The translations under genes were made by a program, and so were the position numbers. Source: Bacteroidales bacterium (GTDB lineage Bacteria > Bacteroidota > Bacteroidia > Bacteroidales > JAADGE01). From it: a DNA stretch of 64,000 nt. Below the pieces are notes generated by a model. That model did not search any database. It saw only the letters and a list, made by a program, of their open reading frames with translations, and had not been told where the DNA came from. The stretch is taken from positions 1 through 64,000 of the forward strand of contig JAIORQ010000026.1 of assembly GCA_021108035.1 (NCBI GenBank), given 5' to 3'. Below, piece after piece: positions 34,877 to 44,306 of this stretch (the first letter of the stretch is position 1; each line of letters starts with the position of its first letter).

Positions 34877-35680
34877 ATGCTTTTAGAAAACACACCTTTA
34901 TATATAGAGTTCGGTTCTGAAACTTTAGAGATATTATTCCCTGTACTTTTCGGATTAGTCTTTATACTATTAATGTATCTCGGAATTAAATCTAAATATG
35001 GAAAAGATTCTGAATTAAGAAATACAAGCGATTCTCAACTTCCGGTATATTTATTCAGAGCTCATGTTGCAAGATTTATTGCTTCAACAGGGCATTCCTT
35101 CAATGAGATTAAGGATATGTATTCAGAATATCTGAAAAAATTTGCATTTGTATATGGTGTTGAGCAAAAATATGAATTAAGCCAACTTCTGTATTTGACA
35201 GATAACAAAATTAATGTTGAACATACTATTCGTAAGGGCAGAAAAGAATCACATAAAAAAAGATTGATGATTTTATTTCTTTTGTTCAATATATCTGTAA
35301 GAACCGGGAAACTTTCTGACAATGATCGGTTTTATTTAGATAAAGTTTATAAAGATTTAGGCCTGTCTTATTCAGTTTACAGCAAGATAAAGTCAACTTA
35401 TATTAAAGATAAGCAAAAAAATACAAATAAGCGGTTTCAAGATATATCTGTTTCATCATATAAACTTCAAAAAGCATATCAAATATTAAACTTAACATCC
35501 GGTGCAAGTTTTAAAGAAGTTAAATATGCATACAGAAAAATGGCAAAGAAATATCATCCGGATGTTTACAAAAAACATGATACAAAGTCGAAAGAATTTG
35601 CTGTAAAAATGTTTAATGAGATTTCTCAAGCATATGAAATAATAAAAGAGCATAATGCAGCGAAGTTGCAAACAGATTAA
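34877..35680 (+). CDS. DjlA-like membrane-anchored J-domain protein
   Basis: The 267-residue protein has an N-terminal membrane segment (about residues 18-38), a central helical TerB-like region (about 60-160: HVARFIASTGHSFNEIKDMY, RLMILFLLFNISVRTGKLSD, DRFYLDKV) and a C-terminal J domain (about 197-262: KAYQILNLTSGASFKEVKYA followed by the HPD motif near residue 226). This is the layout of DjlA, a DnaK co-chaperone at the inner membrane. The HPD motif indicates it can stimulate DnaK. It follows recG by 125 bp but repeats lie between them. Confidence 0.88.
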   Translation: MLLENTPLYIEFGSETLEILFPVLFGLVFILLMYLGIKSKYGKDSELRNTSDSQLPVYLFRAHVARFIASTGHSFNEIKDMYSEYLKKFAFVYGVEQKYELSQLLYLTDNKINVEHTIRKGRKESHKKRLMILFLLFNISVRTGKLSDNDRFYLDKVYKDLGLSYSVYSKIKSTYIKDKQKNTNKRFQDISVSSYKLQKAYQILNLTSGASFKEVKYAYRKMAKKYHPDVYKKHDTKSKEFAVKMFNEISQAYEIIKEHNAAKLQTD

Positions 35681-36125
35681 CTTACTGTATAAAAAAGTAG
35701 TCAGTATTCAGTCGGTAGCAGGAAATTTAACATATCTGCTGAAGAATGCCGACTGTGGACTGAAAATGAAGAAACTAATTAATTTTACAGATAAAGCTTT
35801 GCTGAAAGAACAAAGGTTCACAGGATAATAACATATTTCATGCAACCATTATCAATTCAATTTATCTGAAAATAAATTGAGGGTAGTAGTATTTTAAAAT
35901 GTCATATATTATAAAAGAAACATTTATTATATATGTATAATAAACTACAATATATAAAACTTAATTGTAAACCTGATATTTGAATGTAATATACAAATTG
36001 TATTAGTAAAAAGTTATGCATGCAGAAAATATTATAAGGAAAAAAAATATTTTCTTGTTTTATATACAATTTTATTATAGTTTTGAATTTTTAAAAGAAA
36101 TATTTAAATTTTTAAATGTAAGTTT
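35681..36125 (+). promoter_or_regulatory. Long AT-rich leader of the SusC operon
   Basis: No gene was found. The first part (35696-35767) holds an AGTCGGTAGCAG-type inverted repeat. The rest is very A/T-rich with several TTTTG/TATA-like stretches and probably contains the promoter and 5' UTR of the SusCD operon. A specific -7 box could not be fixed. Confidence 0.4.
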
Positions 36126-39100
36126 ATGAGAAGAATATTTTTACTATTTGTACTATTTACTTTTTTTGTTACATATTCTTTTGCACAAAGAACAGTTACG
36201 GGAAAAGTAACTAATGATGACGGCGATGATTTGCCGGGAGTTACGATAATAGCTAAAGGTACTGATGCTGCGACAATCTCTGATTTGTCCGGTTCATACA
36301 CATTAGTTGTTCCTGACGGAGTAACAACATTAATCTTTCAATACATAGGTTATGAAGACCAAGAGAAACCGGTAGCAGATGTTGTTAATGTAATAATGAG
36401 ATCTGATACTGAGATTGAAGAAGTGATTGTTAATGCAATTGGAATTGCAAAATCAGAAAAGACAGTCTCATATGCTGTAACTTCTGTTGACGGAGATGAA
36501 ATAACAAAGAACAGCGACAGAAGTGCTTTAAATGCGCTGCAAGGCAAAGTAGCAGGTGTAAATATTTCAAGTTCTTCCGGAGCTCCGGGATCTTCTACCA
36601 GAGTGATTTTCAGAGGTATTTCTACTTTTAACGGAAGTAATCAACCCCTATTTGTTGTTGACGGTGTTCCGATTAATAATGCAGAAAGCGGAAGTACTTC
36701 TTTAAATGGTGGAACTGACTTTGGGAATGGTATAAATGATATTGATCCTAATATCATAGAAACTGTTAACTTTTTTAAAGGGTCTAAAGCTACTGTACTA
36801 TATGGATCCAGAGCTGCAAACGGTGTAGTTGTAATTACTACTAAAAGCGGAAAAGGGAAAAAAGGAACTAATATTTCAGTTAACTCTTCTGTTAAATTTT
36901 CAACTCCACTGCGAATTCCGCAAATGCAAAATGTATACGGGCAAGGAATTTTTGGAAATTGGGATTTATTTGAAAATACTTCATACGGTCCTAAATTTGA
37001 CGGAGAAATGCGTTACTGGGGGCATGTTGTAGATGGTGAAAGATTAATTAAGCCATACGAAGGATTGCCGAATAATGTATCTGATTTTTTTGAAATTGGT
37101 AAAACATATAATAACTCTGTTACATTATCGGGAGGAAATGAAAATACAACTTATTTTCTGTCATTATCAAACATAACTGATGACGGAATTTTTCCTGAAG
37201 ACAGAGATACATATAAAAGAAATGCTGTTACTTTTAACGGCAGTACAAAATTAACAGATAAAATAAGCAGTGAAGCTTCTTTGAATTATGTTAATAAAAA
37301 AAATAAATTTGTACCTACAGGACAAGGAGGACAATCTGTTTGGAATAATATTTTACAACAGCCAAGAGATATGCCTATTCTCGAATTAGCAAATTACAAA
37401 GATAAATTCTTTGATTATGATACTTATTACGGTAATTATACAACAAATCCTTACTGGCCCTTGTTGGAAAACGGAAATACAAATAATGAAGACAGAGTTT
37501 TCGGAAGGGTTGAATTAAACTACAATCCTATTGAATTTATTTCAATTAAAGCCAGAGTAGGAACAGATGTTTCAAACAGGCAATTAAAGGAATGGAGAGC
37601 AGTAAAGATTAATTCACCCGAATCAGAAGGTGGATTTAATGAAGGTACAGACAGAGAAGAAGGCAGGGTTGAACTATATTCAAACTGGAGAACTCAAATT
37701 AATTCAGACCTTATAGTAACTTATAATAATAAGTTCGGACAATTCAGTATTGATTTATTAGCAGGACATAATATAAACCAAGTTTCTTATAGTTATCAAT
37801 ATATCAGTGCTACCGGAATAAACATAGAAGGATTTTATGATTTAAGTAATACATACGGTACTCCTGATATAAATGAATACAGTTACACGAAAAGATTATT
37901 TGGAGTTTACGGGGATGCTCAAATAACTTATAAATCATGGTTAACACTTTCATTATCTGACAGAAATGACTGGTCTTCTACATTACCGGTAGAGAACAAT
38001 TCATTTAATTATCCCAGTGCCGGATTGAGTTTTGTTTATTCTGATGTTTTTCCGGCAATTAAAAAATATATACCGTTTGGTAAATTAAGAGTTAATTGGG
38101 GACAGGTAGGAAATGATGCTGATGTTCACCAAGTATATTCAATATATTATCAACCCGGGAGATTTCCTACACCAAATAATATAAACGGCTTTTCTGTCGG
38201 AAACAGGGTTGCTAACCCGGATTTACAACCTGAGATTACTTCTGAAACTGAAGTTGGTACAGATATGAGATTTTTGAATAACAGAATTAAGTTAGATTTT
38301 GCTTATTATAAAAAAATTATTACAGATTTAATTTTTAATGTAGAATTAGCTGCATCTTCAGGTTATACATATCAGACTATGAATCTTGGTAAAATTACAA
38401 ATGAAGGTGTTGAATTAGGTTTAACAATAACACCTGTAAAAAAAGATAATTTTATATGGGATTTGAGATATACATTTTCAACAAATAAATCTAAACTTGT
38501 AGAGTTAAACGATCAACTTGAACATGTAGATATCGCCGGACTGTTGGGGATATATGAAACATGGTTTAGGGCATACCCCGGAGGTAATATTGGAGTGTTT
38601 GAGGTTTCTAAACCTAAAATATATATTGATGAAGCCGGTGAAGAACATGTTGTTGTAAATTCACAAGGATATCCTGAATTCGAAGATGAAGGTTATAAAG
38701 AATACGGAAAATTTGAACATGACTATATAATGGGACTTACATCTGACATGACAATTTATAAGCATTTTACCGTAAGTTTTAATCTTGACTTTAGGAAAGG
38801 TGGATTGATGTATTCAAGAACTCTCGGAATGACTTATTTTACCGGAACAACCCCTGTTACTTTATATAATGACAGACAACCGTTCATAATTGAGAATTCT
38901 GTTATGGTAACCGGTACTGATGATAACGGAACACCGGATGATGTCAGTGACGATACATATATTTATGAAGAGAATACAAGACCTGTTTTGTACGAAGTAC
39001 TTGGTGGATCTGATCCGTCTTTTTGGGCAAACGGGGGATTTTATCCCGGAGAGCATGAGATAATTGATAAAACTTTTGTTAAACTAAGAAGTTTGAATGT

Positions 39101-39320
39101 TAGATTTAATATTCCTTCAAAATGGATAAGTAAATATCCGATTAATTCTGTTTCTGTCGGGTTTGTCGGAAATAATTTGTTATTATGGACTCCGAAAGGC
39201 AATAATTTTATTGATCCGGAATTAACAACATTCGGTACCGGAATTCGAGCTGAATTCGGCGAATTTGGAGCTACTCCTTCAATCAGAAGTCTTGGTTTTA
39301 ATTTATCTTTTAAATTCTAA
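36126..39320 (+). CDS. SusC/RagA-family TonB-dependent outer-membrane transporter
   Basis: The 1064-residue protein has a signal peptide (ending TYSFAQ), a carboxypeptidase-regulatory-like N-terminal domain (about residues 22-100: RTVTGKVTNDDGDDLPGVTI then ISDLSGSYTLVV), a TonB-box-like EEVIVNAIG, the plug (ALNALQGKVAGVNISSSSGA, FVVDGVPIN, GSRAANGVVVITTKSGK) and a long beta-barrel ending SFKF. It forms the outer-membrane channel with the SusD lipoprotein encoded next. The four-gene layout resembles the B. thetaiotaomicron BT2261-2264 peptide-import locus (recalled, not searched), which suggests an oligopeptide substrate. Its N-terminal domain is almost identical at DNA level with part of the VWA gene at 52.5 kb. 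Confidence 0.95.
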   Translation: MRRIFLLFVLFTFFVTYSFAQRTVTGKVTNDDGDDLPGVTIIAKGTDAATISDLSGSYTLVVPDGVTTLIFQYIGYEDQEKPVADVVNVIMRSDTEIEEVIVNAIGIAKSEKTVSYAVTSVDGDEITKNSDRSALNALQGKVAGVNISSSSGAPGSSTRVIFRGISTFNGSNQPLFVVDGVPINNAESGSTSLNGGTDFGNGINDIDPNIIETVNFFKGSKATVLYGSRAANGVVVITTKSGKGKKGTNISVNSSVKFSTPLRIPQMQNVYGQGIFGNWDLFENTSYGPKFDGEMRYWGHVVDGERLIKPYEGLPNNVSDFFEIGKTYNNSVTLSGGNENTTYFLSLSNITDDGIFPEDRDTYKRNAVTFNGSTKLTDKISSEASLNYVNKKNKFVPTGQGGQSVWNNILQQPRDMPILELANYKDKFFDYDTYYGNYTTNPYWPLLENGNTNNEDRVFGRVELNYNPIEFISIKARVGTDVSNRQLKEWRAVKINSPESEGGFNEGTDREEGRVELYSNWRTQINSDLIVTYNNKFGQFSIDLLAGHNINQVSYSYQYISATGINIEGFYDLSNTYGTPDINEYSYTKRLFGVYGDAQITYKSWLTLSLSDRNDWSSTLPVENNSFNYPSAGLSFVYSDVFPAIKKYIPFGKLRVNWGQVGNDADVHQVYSIYYQPGRFPTPNNINGFSVGNRVANPDLQPEITSETEVGTDMRFLNNRIKLDFAYYKKIITDLIFNVELAASSGYTYQTMNLGKITNEGVELGLTITPVKKDNFIWDLRYTFSTNKSKLVELNDQLEHVDIAGLLGIYETWFRAYPGGNIGVFEVSKPKIYIDEAGEEHVVVNSQGYPEFEDEGYKEYGKFEHDYIMGLTSDMTIYKHFTVSFNLDFRKGGLMYSRTLGMTYFTGTTPVTLYNDRQPFIIENSVMVTGTDDNGTPDDVSDDTYIYEENTRPVLYEVLGGSDPSFWANGGFYPGEHEIIDKTFVKLRSLNVRFNIPSKWISKYPINSVSVGFVGNNLLLWTPKGNNFIDPELTTFGTGIRAEFGEFGATPSIRSLGFNLSFKF

Positions 39321-39330
39321 CAAATATATT

Positions 39331-40803
39331 ATGAAAAATATAAAAATCTTATCATTAATATTAATTATTATTTTATTTGCAGGATGTGAAAAATTCTTGG
39401 ATGTTAATAAAGATCCTAATAATCCTTCAGAATCTACTGTTGATTTAATTTTTCCTGCAGCTGTTGAGAATACTGCAAGTGTTTTTGGCGGAACTTGGAC
39501 TATACTTGGAGAAATATGGTCACAGCATTGGTCTTCTGCTCCAAATGCACCGTATTTTCAATCAGAAGATGCATACGGTGTTGCATCCGGTGATTATTCG
39601 TACGATTTAAGAGGCTGGGAATATCTTTATTCAAGAGCTTTGATGGATTATCAAACGGTGAAAGAAAAAGCTGAAGAAGAAGAAAATTGGACTTATTTTT
39701 TTATAGCTGAAATTATGCAGTGTTATACATATCATGTACTTGCAGATTTTTTTGAAACAATACCATTATCAGGGGCTTTACAAGAAGTACCGCCTGAATA
39801 TGACACCGGAGAAGAAGTTTATAATATTCTTATAGAGAGAATTGATAATGCTTTATCAAAAGATTTATCTGTGGGTGACAACCCGAAAGAATCTGATCTT
39901 GTTTTTGGCGGTAATATGGACAATTGGGTTGCTTTTGCTAATACTTTGAAGTTAAAAATATTTTTACGACAAAGATTTGCAAGATCAACAATCGCAAAAA
40001 CCGGTATTAGAAATATGTACAACAATGGTGTAAGCTTTTTAAATGTTGATGCAAAATTCGATGATTTTAATGATGAAAGCGGAAAAGATAATTATCTTTA
40101 TGCTGCTGAATTCAGAGGCGGTAATAATAATTTAAAAGCATCTAATACTTTTTTAAGTTATTTAGATCACAATAACGATCCAAGACTTGATACGATTTTT
40201 GAAGAAGGAACTTCAGGGCATAAAGGTATGTATCAAGGAGATTACAGAGATGTTTACAGTGATGTTACTAAAGACAGTGAGTTATCATCTCCATATGTTT
40301 ATCCTACGCAACCCGTTTACTTTATTTCTGCAGTTGAAAGTAAATTCTTACAAGCGGAAGCATGTCTGATATATGATTTAGGAGATGGTGAAACTTTGTA
40401 TAAAGAAGCTGTAGATTTAGACTTTTCAAGAAGAGGAATTGATGCCCAAGATGCTGATGAAGTATACGGAGATTATGGTTATCAGAAATATAACGGCGAT
40501 ACAGATGATAGACTTGAAGCAATTATTGTCCAGAAATGGATTGCTCTTACAAATTCGCAAGGTATGGAAACTTACTTTGAACATAATCGTACAGGCTTCC
40601 CGAAAGAAAGTTCTGTAAATCCCGGAGATGAAGACTTTGATGATGATTATATTGAAGGTGAGTTTACCCTTTCAGTAACCAGTTTGTTACCTCCGGGAAA
40701 ATACCCGAGACGTCTTTTGTTACCCTCTTCCGAAGAGAGTAAAAATCCTAACTTTCCGGGCAGAATAGCCATGGAAATTCCGGTTTGGTGGGATAAAAGG
40801 TAA
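39331..40803 (+). CDS. SusD/RagB-family surface lipoprotein
   Basis: The 490-residue protein has a lipobox (LFAGC, about Cys16) and the SusD-like opening CEKFLDVNKDPNNPSES, followed by a helical TPR-rich fold (for example SRALMDYQTVKEKAEE, FFIAEIMQCYTYHVLADFFE and VLADFFETIPLSGAL). The pattern is that of the SusD-like_2 branch, which is frequent in loci for peptides. It caps the SusC barrel and binds substrate at the cell surface. The start was set at ATG 39331, 10 bp after the SusC stop; the longer frame inside susC has no signal peptide. Confidence 0.93.
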   Translation: MKNIKILSLILIIILFAGCEKFLDVNKDPNNPSESTVDLIFPAAVENTASVFGGTWTILGEIWSQHWSSAPNAPYFQSEDAYGVASGDYSYDLRGWEYLYSRALMDYQTVKEKAEEEENWTYFFIAEIMQCYTYHVLADFFETIPLSGALQEVPPEYDTGEEVYNILIERIDNALSKDLSVGDNPKESDLVFGGNMDNWVAFANTLKLKIFLRQRFARSTIAKTGIRNMYNNGVSFLNVDAKFDDFNDESGKDNYLYAAEFRGGNNNLKASNTFLSYLDHNNDPRLDTIFEEGTSGHKGMYQGDYRDVYSDVTKDSELSSPYVYPTQPVYFISAVESKFLQAEACLIYDLGDGETLYKEAVDLDFSRRGIDAQDADEVYGDYGYQKYNGDTDDRLEAIIVQKWIALTNSQGMETYFEHNRTGFPKESSVNPGDEDFDDDYIEGEFTLSVTSLLPPGKYPRRLLLPSSEESKNPNFPGRIAMEIPVWWDKR

Positions 40804-40846
40804 TTATTATCATTAACTTAATAAATTTCAGAATAAATTATTTATC

Positions 40847-41485
40847 ATGAAAAAAATTATTATTTTTACTTTAGCAGCTTTCAGTTTAAGCTCATGTAAT
40901 TTGTTTTTTGACAATGATACTACGGCGGAATTGTCTGAAACTTCTACAAAACCTACTATTACATTACTTGGAGAACCAATAATTAGTATAAAGCAAGGAG
41001 ATTCATATAATGATGCAGGAGTTGAAGCATATGTTGGTAATTCATTAGTAGATTATACAATTGTTTCCGGTAGTGTGGATGTTAGTCAAGAAGGATTTTA
41101 TGTAGTAACATATAGGGCAGAGAATCAGTATGGTTGGGATACATATGCATACAGAACTGTATTAGTATACTCCGGCTCTCCTTACGGTGATGATATTGCC
41201 GGAGAATATAAACTTAGTTTTGAATTTAGGGAAGATATTAGTAAACATGATGTTCAAGGTTTTTGGCAAATGACAAATGTATATCAAGAAAAAGGTGTAG
41301 AGTTTCCTATTGTTTTTGCAGATATGGGAGATAATACATATGGTATAGTTCCCGGTGAACACATAACAAAAGGACGTTATTCAGGAAATGCTGTTAAATC
41401 GGGAAATATAATTACATTCTATCTTGATATAATTGGTACTGACGGAACACTAATCAGTAAAGAATTTTCTTGGACCAAAATATAA
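40847..41485 (+). CDS. Accessory surface lipoprotein with Ig-like (DUF5011-type) domain
   Basis: The 212-residue protein has a lipobox (LSSC, about Cys17). Residues about 38-105 form an Ig-like unit (PTITLLGEPIISIKQGDSYN, DAGVEAYVGN, YVVTYRAENQYG), the pattern of DUF5011/HYR-type domains. Residues about 110-212 resemble the BT_2262-type C-terminal domain (GEYKLSFEFR ... FWQMTNVY). In B. thetaiotaomicron such a lipoprotein occurs with a SusCD pair for peptide uptake (recalled). It lies 43 bp after susD and is likely cotranscribed. Confidence 0.75.
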   Translation: MKKIIIFTLAAFSLSSCNLFFDNDTTAELSETSTKPTITLLGEPIISIKQGDSYNDAGVEAYVGNSLVDYTIVSGSVDVSQEGFYVVTYRAENQYGWDTYAYRTVLVYSGSPYGDDIAGEYKLSFEFREDISKHDVQGFWQMTNVYQEKGVEFPIVFADMGDNTYGIVPGEHITKGRYSGNAVKSGNIITFYLDIIGTDGTLISKEFSWTKI

Positions 41486-41529
41486 AAATTTTAATAATAG
41501 TATATTTTAAAAATTAAAAAATTATAAAG

Positions 41530-42123
41530 ATGAAAAAAATATATAAAATATTCCCAATTCTGATATTAGCAATACTATTTTCTGCTTGCGATTTATATCC
41601 CGATTGGGAGGAATATGTTGAATATTCAAGTACTTATCCTGTAAGCGGAGAGTATTATGTGTATGATTATGAAGAAAACGGAGACAGATTACTTATTGAA
41701 GATGGTGGTGATCCTTTTGATGCGTATTCTTTATATATTTACAACAAATCATATAATCCTACAAAGGATTCAATTTGGGTTGATAACAGAACCGGTCATC
41801 CTACCGGAGGAGGTTCAGTTGAATACCCGTTTAAATATAAGATAAAGTGCAAAGCTGATACTGTAAATTTGAGCTTTAATTGTGAAAGACAAGGAACAGT
41901 TACCGGTTTAAGCGTTAATCCGCTTGACTCAGCAATTACTGTTACAATTACAGAAAGTAAGATTTTTGATTATGATCCGGGTGATATTACCAGTGCAGTA
42001 CCTGACAGCATTTATTTCAAATTTTCATATTACGATAAATATGGAGATATTGTTAAAACTATTGTTACTGCCGGCCATAGAAAATCCGGATGGGAAGAAC
42101 CGCAAAATGATGATAATATGTAA
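41530..42123 (+). CDS. Accessory surface lipoprotein (Lipid_bd-like)
   Basis: The 197-residue protein has a signal peptide with lipobox LFSAC (about Cys20) and a beta-rich mature part beginning DLYPDWEEYVEYSSTYPVSG. The YPVSGEYYVYDYE start and later YPFKYKIKCKADTVNLSFNC resemble the putative lipid-binding lipoprotein family (PF12888) often encoded with SusCD systems. Function is not established; it may form part of the outer-membrane import complex. It ends the four-gene operon; a 219-bp A/T-rich gap follows. Confidence 0.7.
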   Translation: MKKIYKIFPILILAILFSACDLYPDWEEYVEYSSTYPVSGEYYVYDYEENGDRLLIEDGGDPFDAYSLYIYNKSYNPTKDSIWVDNRTGHPTGGGSVEYPFKYKIKCKADTVNLSFNCERQGTVTGLSVNPLDSAITVTITESKIFDYDPGDITSAVPDSIYFKFSYYDKYGDIVKTIVTAGHRKSGWEEPQNDDNM

Positions 42124-42342
42124 AGAAATATTTAGTTTTGAATGTGTACTAAAAGAGTATTAATTATATATAGAATGTTTGAAATATAAGTATGATTTAT
42201 ATGCATGCATACATATAAGAGAATAATAAACTTTAAAAAGAACATTTTATATATATAATTCTTTATCAGTATTATTTTTTAATATACTAGTAAATTAAAA
42301 TTTTATATTAACTATTTTTTTTAATCATTAAATTTATTTATC

Positions 42343-44193
42343 ATGAAAAAATTATTGACTTTTATGCTTGGAGTACTATTTGTAACCGGAATAGTTGCTC
42401 AAGACGGGAAAAACAGAACTGCTGTTCCCGTAAAATCACAAAAAAAAATCATTAGTCTCGGTACATGTAATACTTTAAACTCAAAATTAATTCCTGATGC
42501 AGTACCGGTTGGTTTTACAAATTATGATCTTCAAACTAATGATGGTATTGCCAAAAGATTAATAAATCATGGTGATGGTACTTTTTCAACTGTATGGATA
42601 CAATATCAGGGAGAAACTTTACCGGGAGCACCGGAAAGAGGAAGTGGTTATAATTATTATGATGGTTCATCATGGTTATATACTCTTTTGACAGAACCGG
42701 GTAATAATATTACAATTGAAGGATCCCAACGTACCGGTTGGCCGGCAATTGTAGCTCTTGATGACGGAACAGAATATGTTGCAAATCACGCTAATACTGC
42801 CGGCTATTTTGGATGGACACAAACTATTGGTGCATCCAATACCGGTTGGACGCAGAAAAATTCAGATGCAAGTGAGCCGTTATTATGGCCTCGTGCTGCC
42901 GTTTCAGGTGACACAATACATATTTTTGGTGTTGTTGATTATGATATTACATATAATGGTCAAAGTCCTGCTCCTATTTATCTGCGATCAACTGATGGAG
43001 GAGATACTTGGGACGGATTAGTTCAACCTACCGGTATTGGTTCAACTTTTTTTGATGGAATCGGAGGCGATTCTTATGCTATTGATGCTAACGGTGATGT
43101 TGTTGCATTTGTATTATTTGATATAATGTCTGATTGCGTACTTTTTAAATCGACAGATGGTGGTGATAATTGGACAAAAAAAATAATTGCTGATTTTCCT
43201 GTTAATTTATATGATTGGGAAGGTGGTGTATTAATTGATGAAGATACTGATGGAATAGCTGATACATGTACTACTGTAAACAATGCAGATGTCGTTATAG
43301 ATGATAATGGTGTTGTACATGTTGGATTTTCGACTCTTTTAATTGTAGATGATGACCCCGGAGATAATGCAGCAAGTTATTTTTTTGCATATAATAACGG
43401 AATTCATTATTGGAATGATACGATGGATGAGGGTTATTATGACGGAACTCCAACAAGTTCAAGTTTCCATGAATTGTATATATCAGACGTTACCGAAATG
43501 TGGATAGGCTGGACTCCTGATCTTGACGAAAGTGGTATTATTGGTGACGGAATAACCGGATCCGGGAAATATGGTTTTCAAGGTTGGTGTGGTTACCCCT
43601 CAATAGCATTAGATGCCTCTGATAATATTTATATATCATATTCAGCAACTATGGAAGGTGATGATTATTTAAAGCTAGATGCTAATCCCGAACCACAAAA
43701 CTTCAAACATATTTTAGTTTCCCAAAAAATTGGATCAACATGGGAAGACCCCATTGATGTTACTTCTGTTGATGGAACAAATGCGGAAAATATATATTGT
43801 ACTTTAGCAAAAAATGCTGATACTCATTTATATATGCAGTATCAATGGGATAACGAGCCCGGTCTTAATATTAATACTAACGGAGACGGCGATGCTGCAA
43901 CTTATAATTATATTTTATTTAAAGCTATACCTTTGCCGATTTCTGTCAGTGAAGTTAAAAGTATAGAAAATAATATTGCAGTTATGGTATATCCTAATCC
44001 TGCAAATGATATTATAAATGTAAATGCAAATAATATTAAGTATATTGAAGTTTATAATATTTTAGGAACTGGTATTATGCTTATTAAAGATAATTTTGAT
44101 AACATTGATGTATCAACTTTATCTTCCGGTTCTTATGTGTTTAAGGTTACTACGGATGAAGGTGTTGCTGTAAAAAAGGTACAAATAAATTAA
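42343..44193 (+). CDS. Secreted sialidase-like beta-propeller protein with T9SS sorting domain
   Basis: The 616-residue protein has a signal peptide (ending GIVAQ). Repeats with Asp-box character (LRSTDGGDTWDG, FKSTDGGDNWTKK, and related SYSATMEGDDY) indicate a BNR/sialidase-like six-bladed propeller across about residues 55-520. No sialidase Arg/Tyr active-site triad could be identified with confidence. The final ~80 residues are a T9SS type A sorting domain (VMVYPNPANDIINVNANNI, STLSSGSYVFKVTTDEGVAV, KKVQIN). It is thus exported by the T9SS. A perfect terminator follows. Confidence 0.85.
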   Translation: MKKLLTFMLGVLFVTGIVAQDGKNRTAVPVKSQKKIISLGTCNTLNSKLIPDAVPVGFTNYDLQTNDGIAKRLINHGDGTFSTVWIQYQGETLPGAPERGSGYNYYDGSSWLYTLLTEPGNNITIEGSQRTGWPAIVALDDGTEYVANHANTAGYFGWTQTIGASNTGWTQKNSDASEPLLWPRAAVSGDTIHIFGVVDYDITYNGQSPAPIYLRSTDGGDTWDGLVQPTGIGSTFFDGIGGDSYAIDANGDVVAFVLFDIMSDCVLFKSTDGGDNWTKKIIADFPVNLYDWEGGVLIDEDTDGIADTCTTVNNADVVIDDNGVVHVGFSTLLIVDDDPGDNAASYFFAYNNGIHYWNDTMDEGYYDGTPTSSSFHELYISDVTEMWIGWTPDLDESGIIGDGITGSGKYGFQGWCGYPSIALDASDNIYISYSATMEGDDYLKLDANPEPQNFKHILVSQKIGSTWEDPIDVTSVDGTNAENIYCTLAKNADTHLYMQYQWDNEPGLNINTNGDGDAATYNYILFKAIPLPISVSEVKSIENNIAVMVYPNPANDIINVNANNIKYIEVYNILGTGIMLIKDNFDNIDVSTLSSGSYVFKVTTDEGVAVKKVQIN

Positions 44194-44204
44194 GCTTTTT
44201 GAAC

Positions 44205-44246
44205 ATAACCAAAAAAAGAGCCTAAAAAGGCTCTTTTTTTGGTTAT
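44205..44246 (+). terminator. Strong symmetric terminator
   Basis: Perfect 19-bp arms (ATAACCAAAAAAAGAGCCT and its complement) with an AAAA loop. Confidence 0.9.
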
Positions 44247-44270
44247 TATTGCAACCATTAAAAAAAAAAT

Positions 44271-44278
44271 TATCTTTG
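44271..44278 (+). promoter_or_regulatory. -7 box of the first C10 protease promoter
   Basis: TATCTTTG matches the TAnnTTTG element, 29 bp upstream of the ATG at 44307. Confidence 0.5.
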
Positions 44279-44306
44279 CAATAATAATAACCAAAAAAAT
44301 AAAAAT

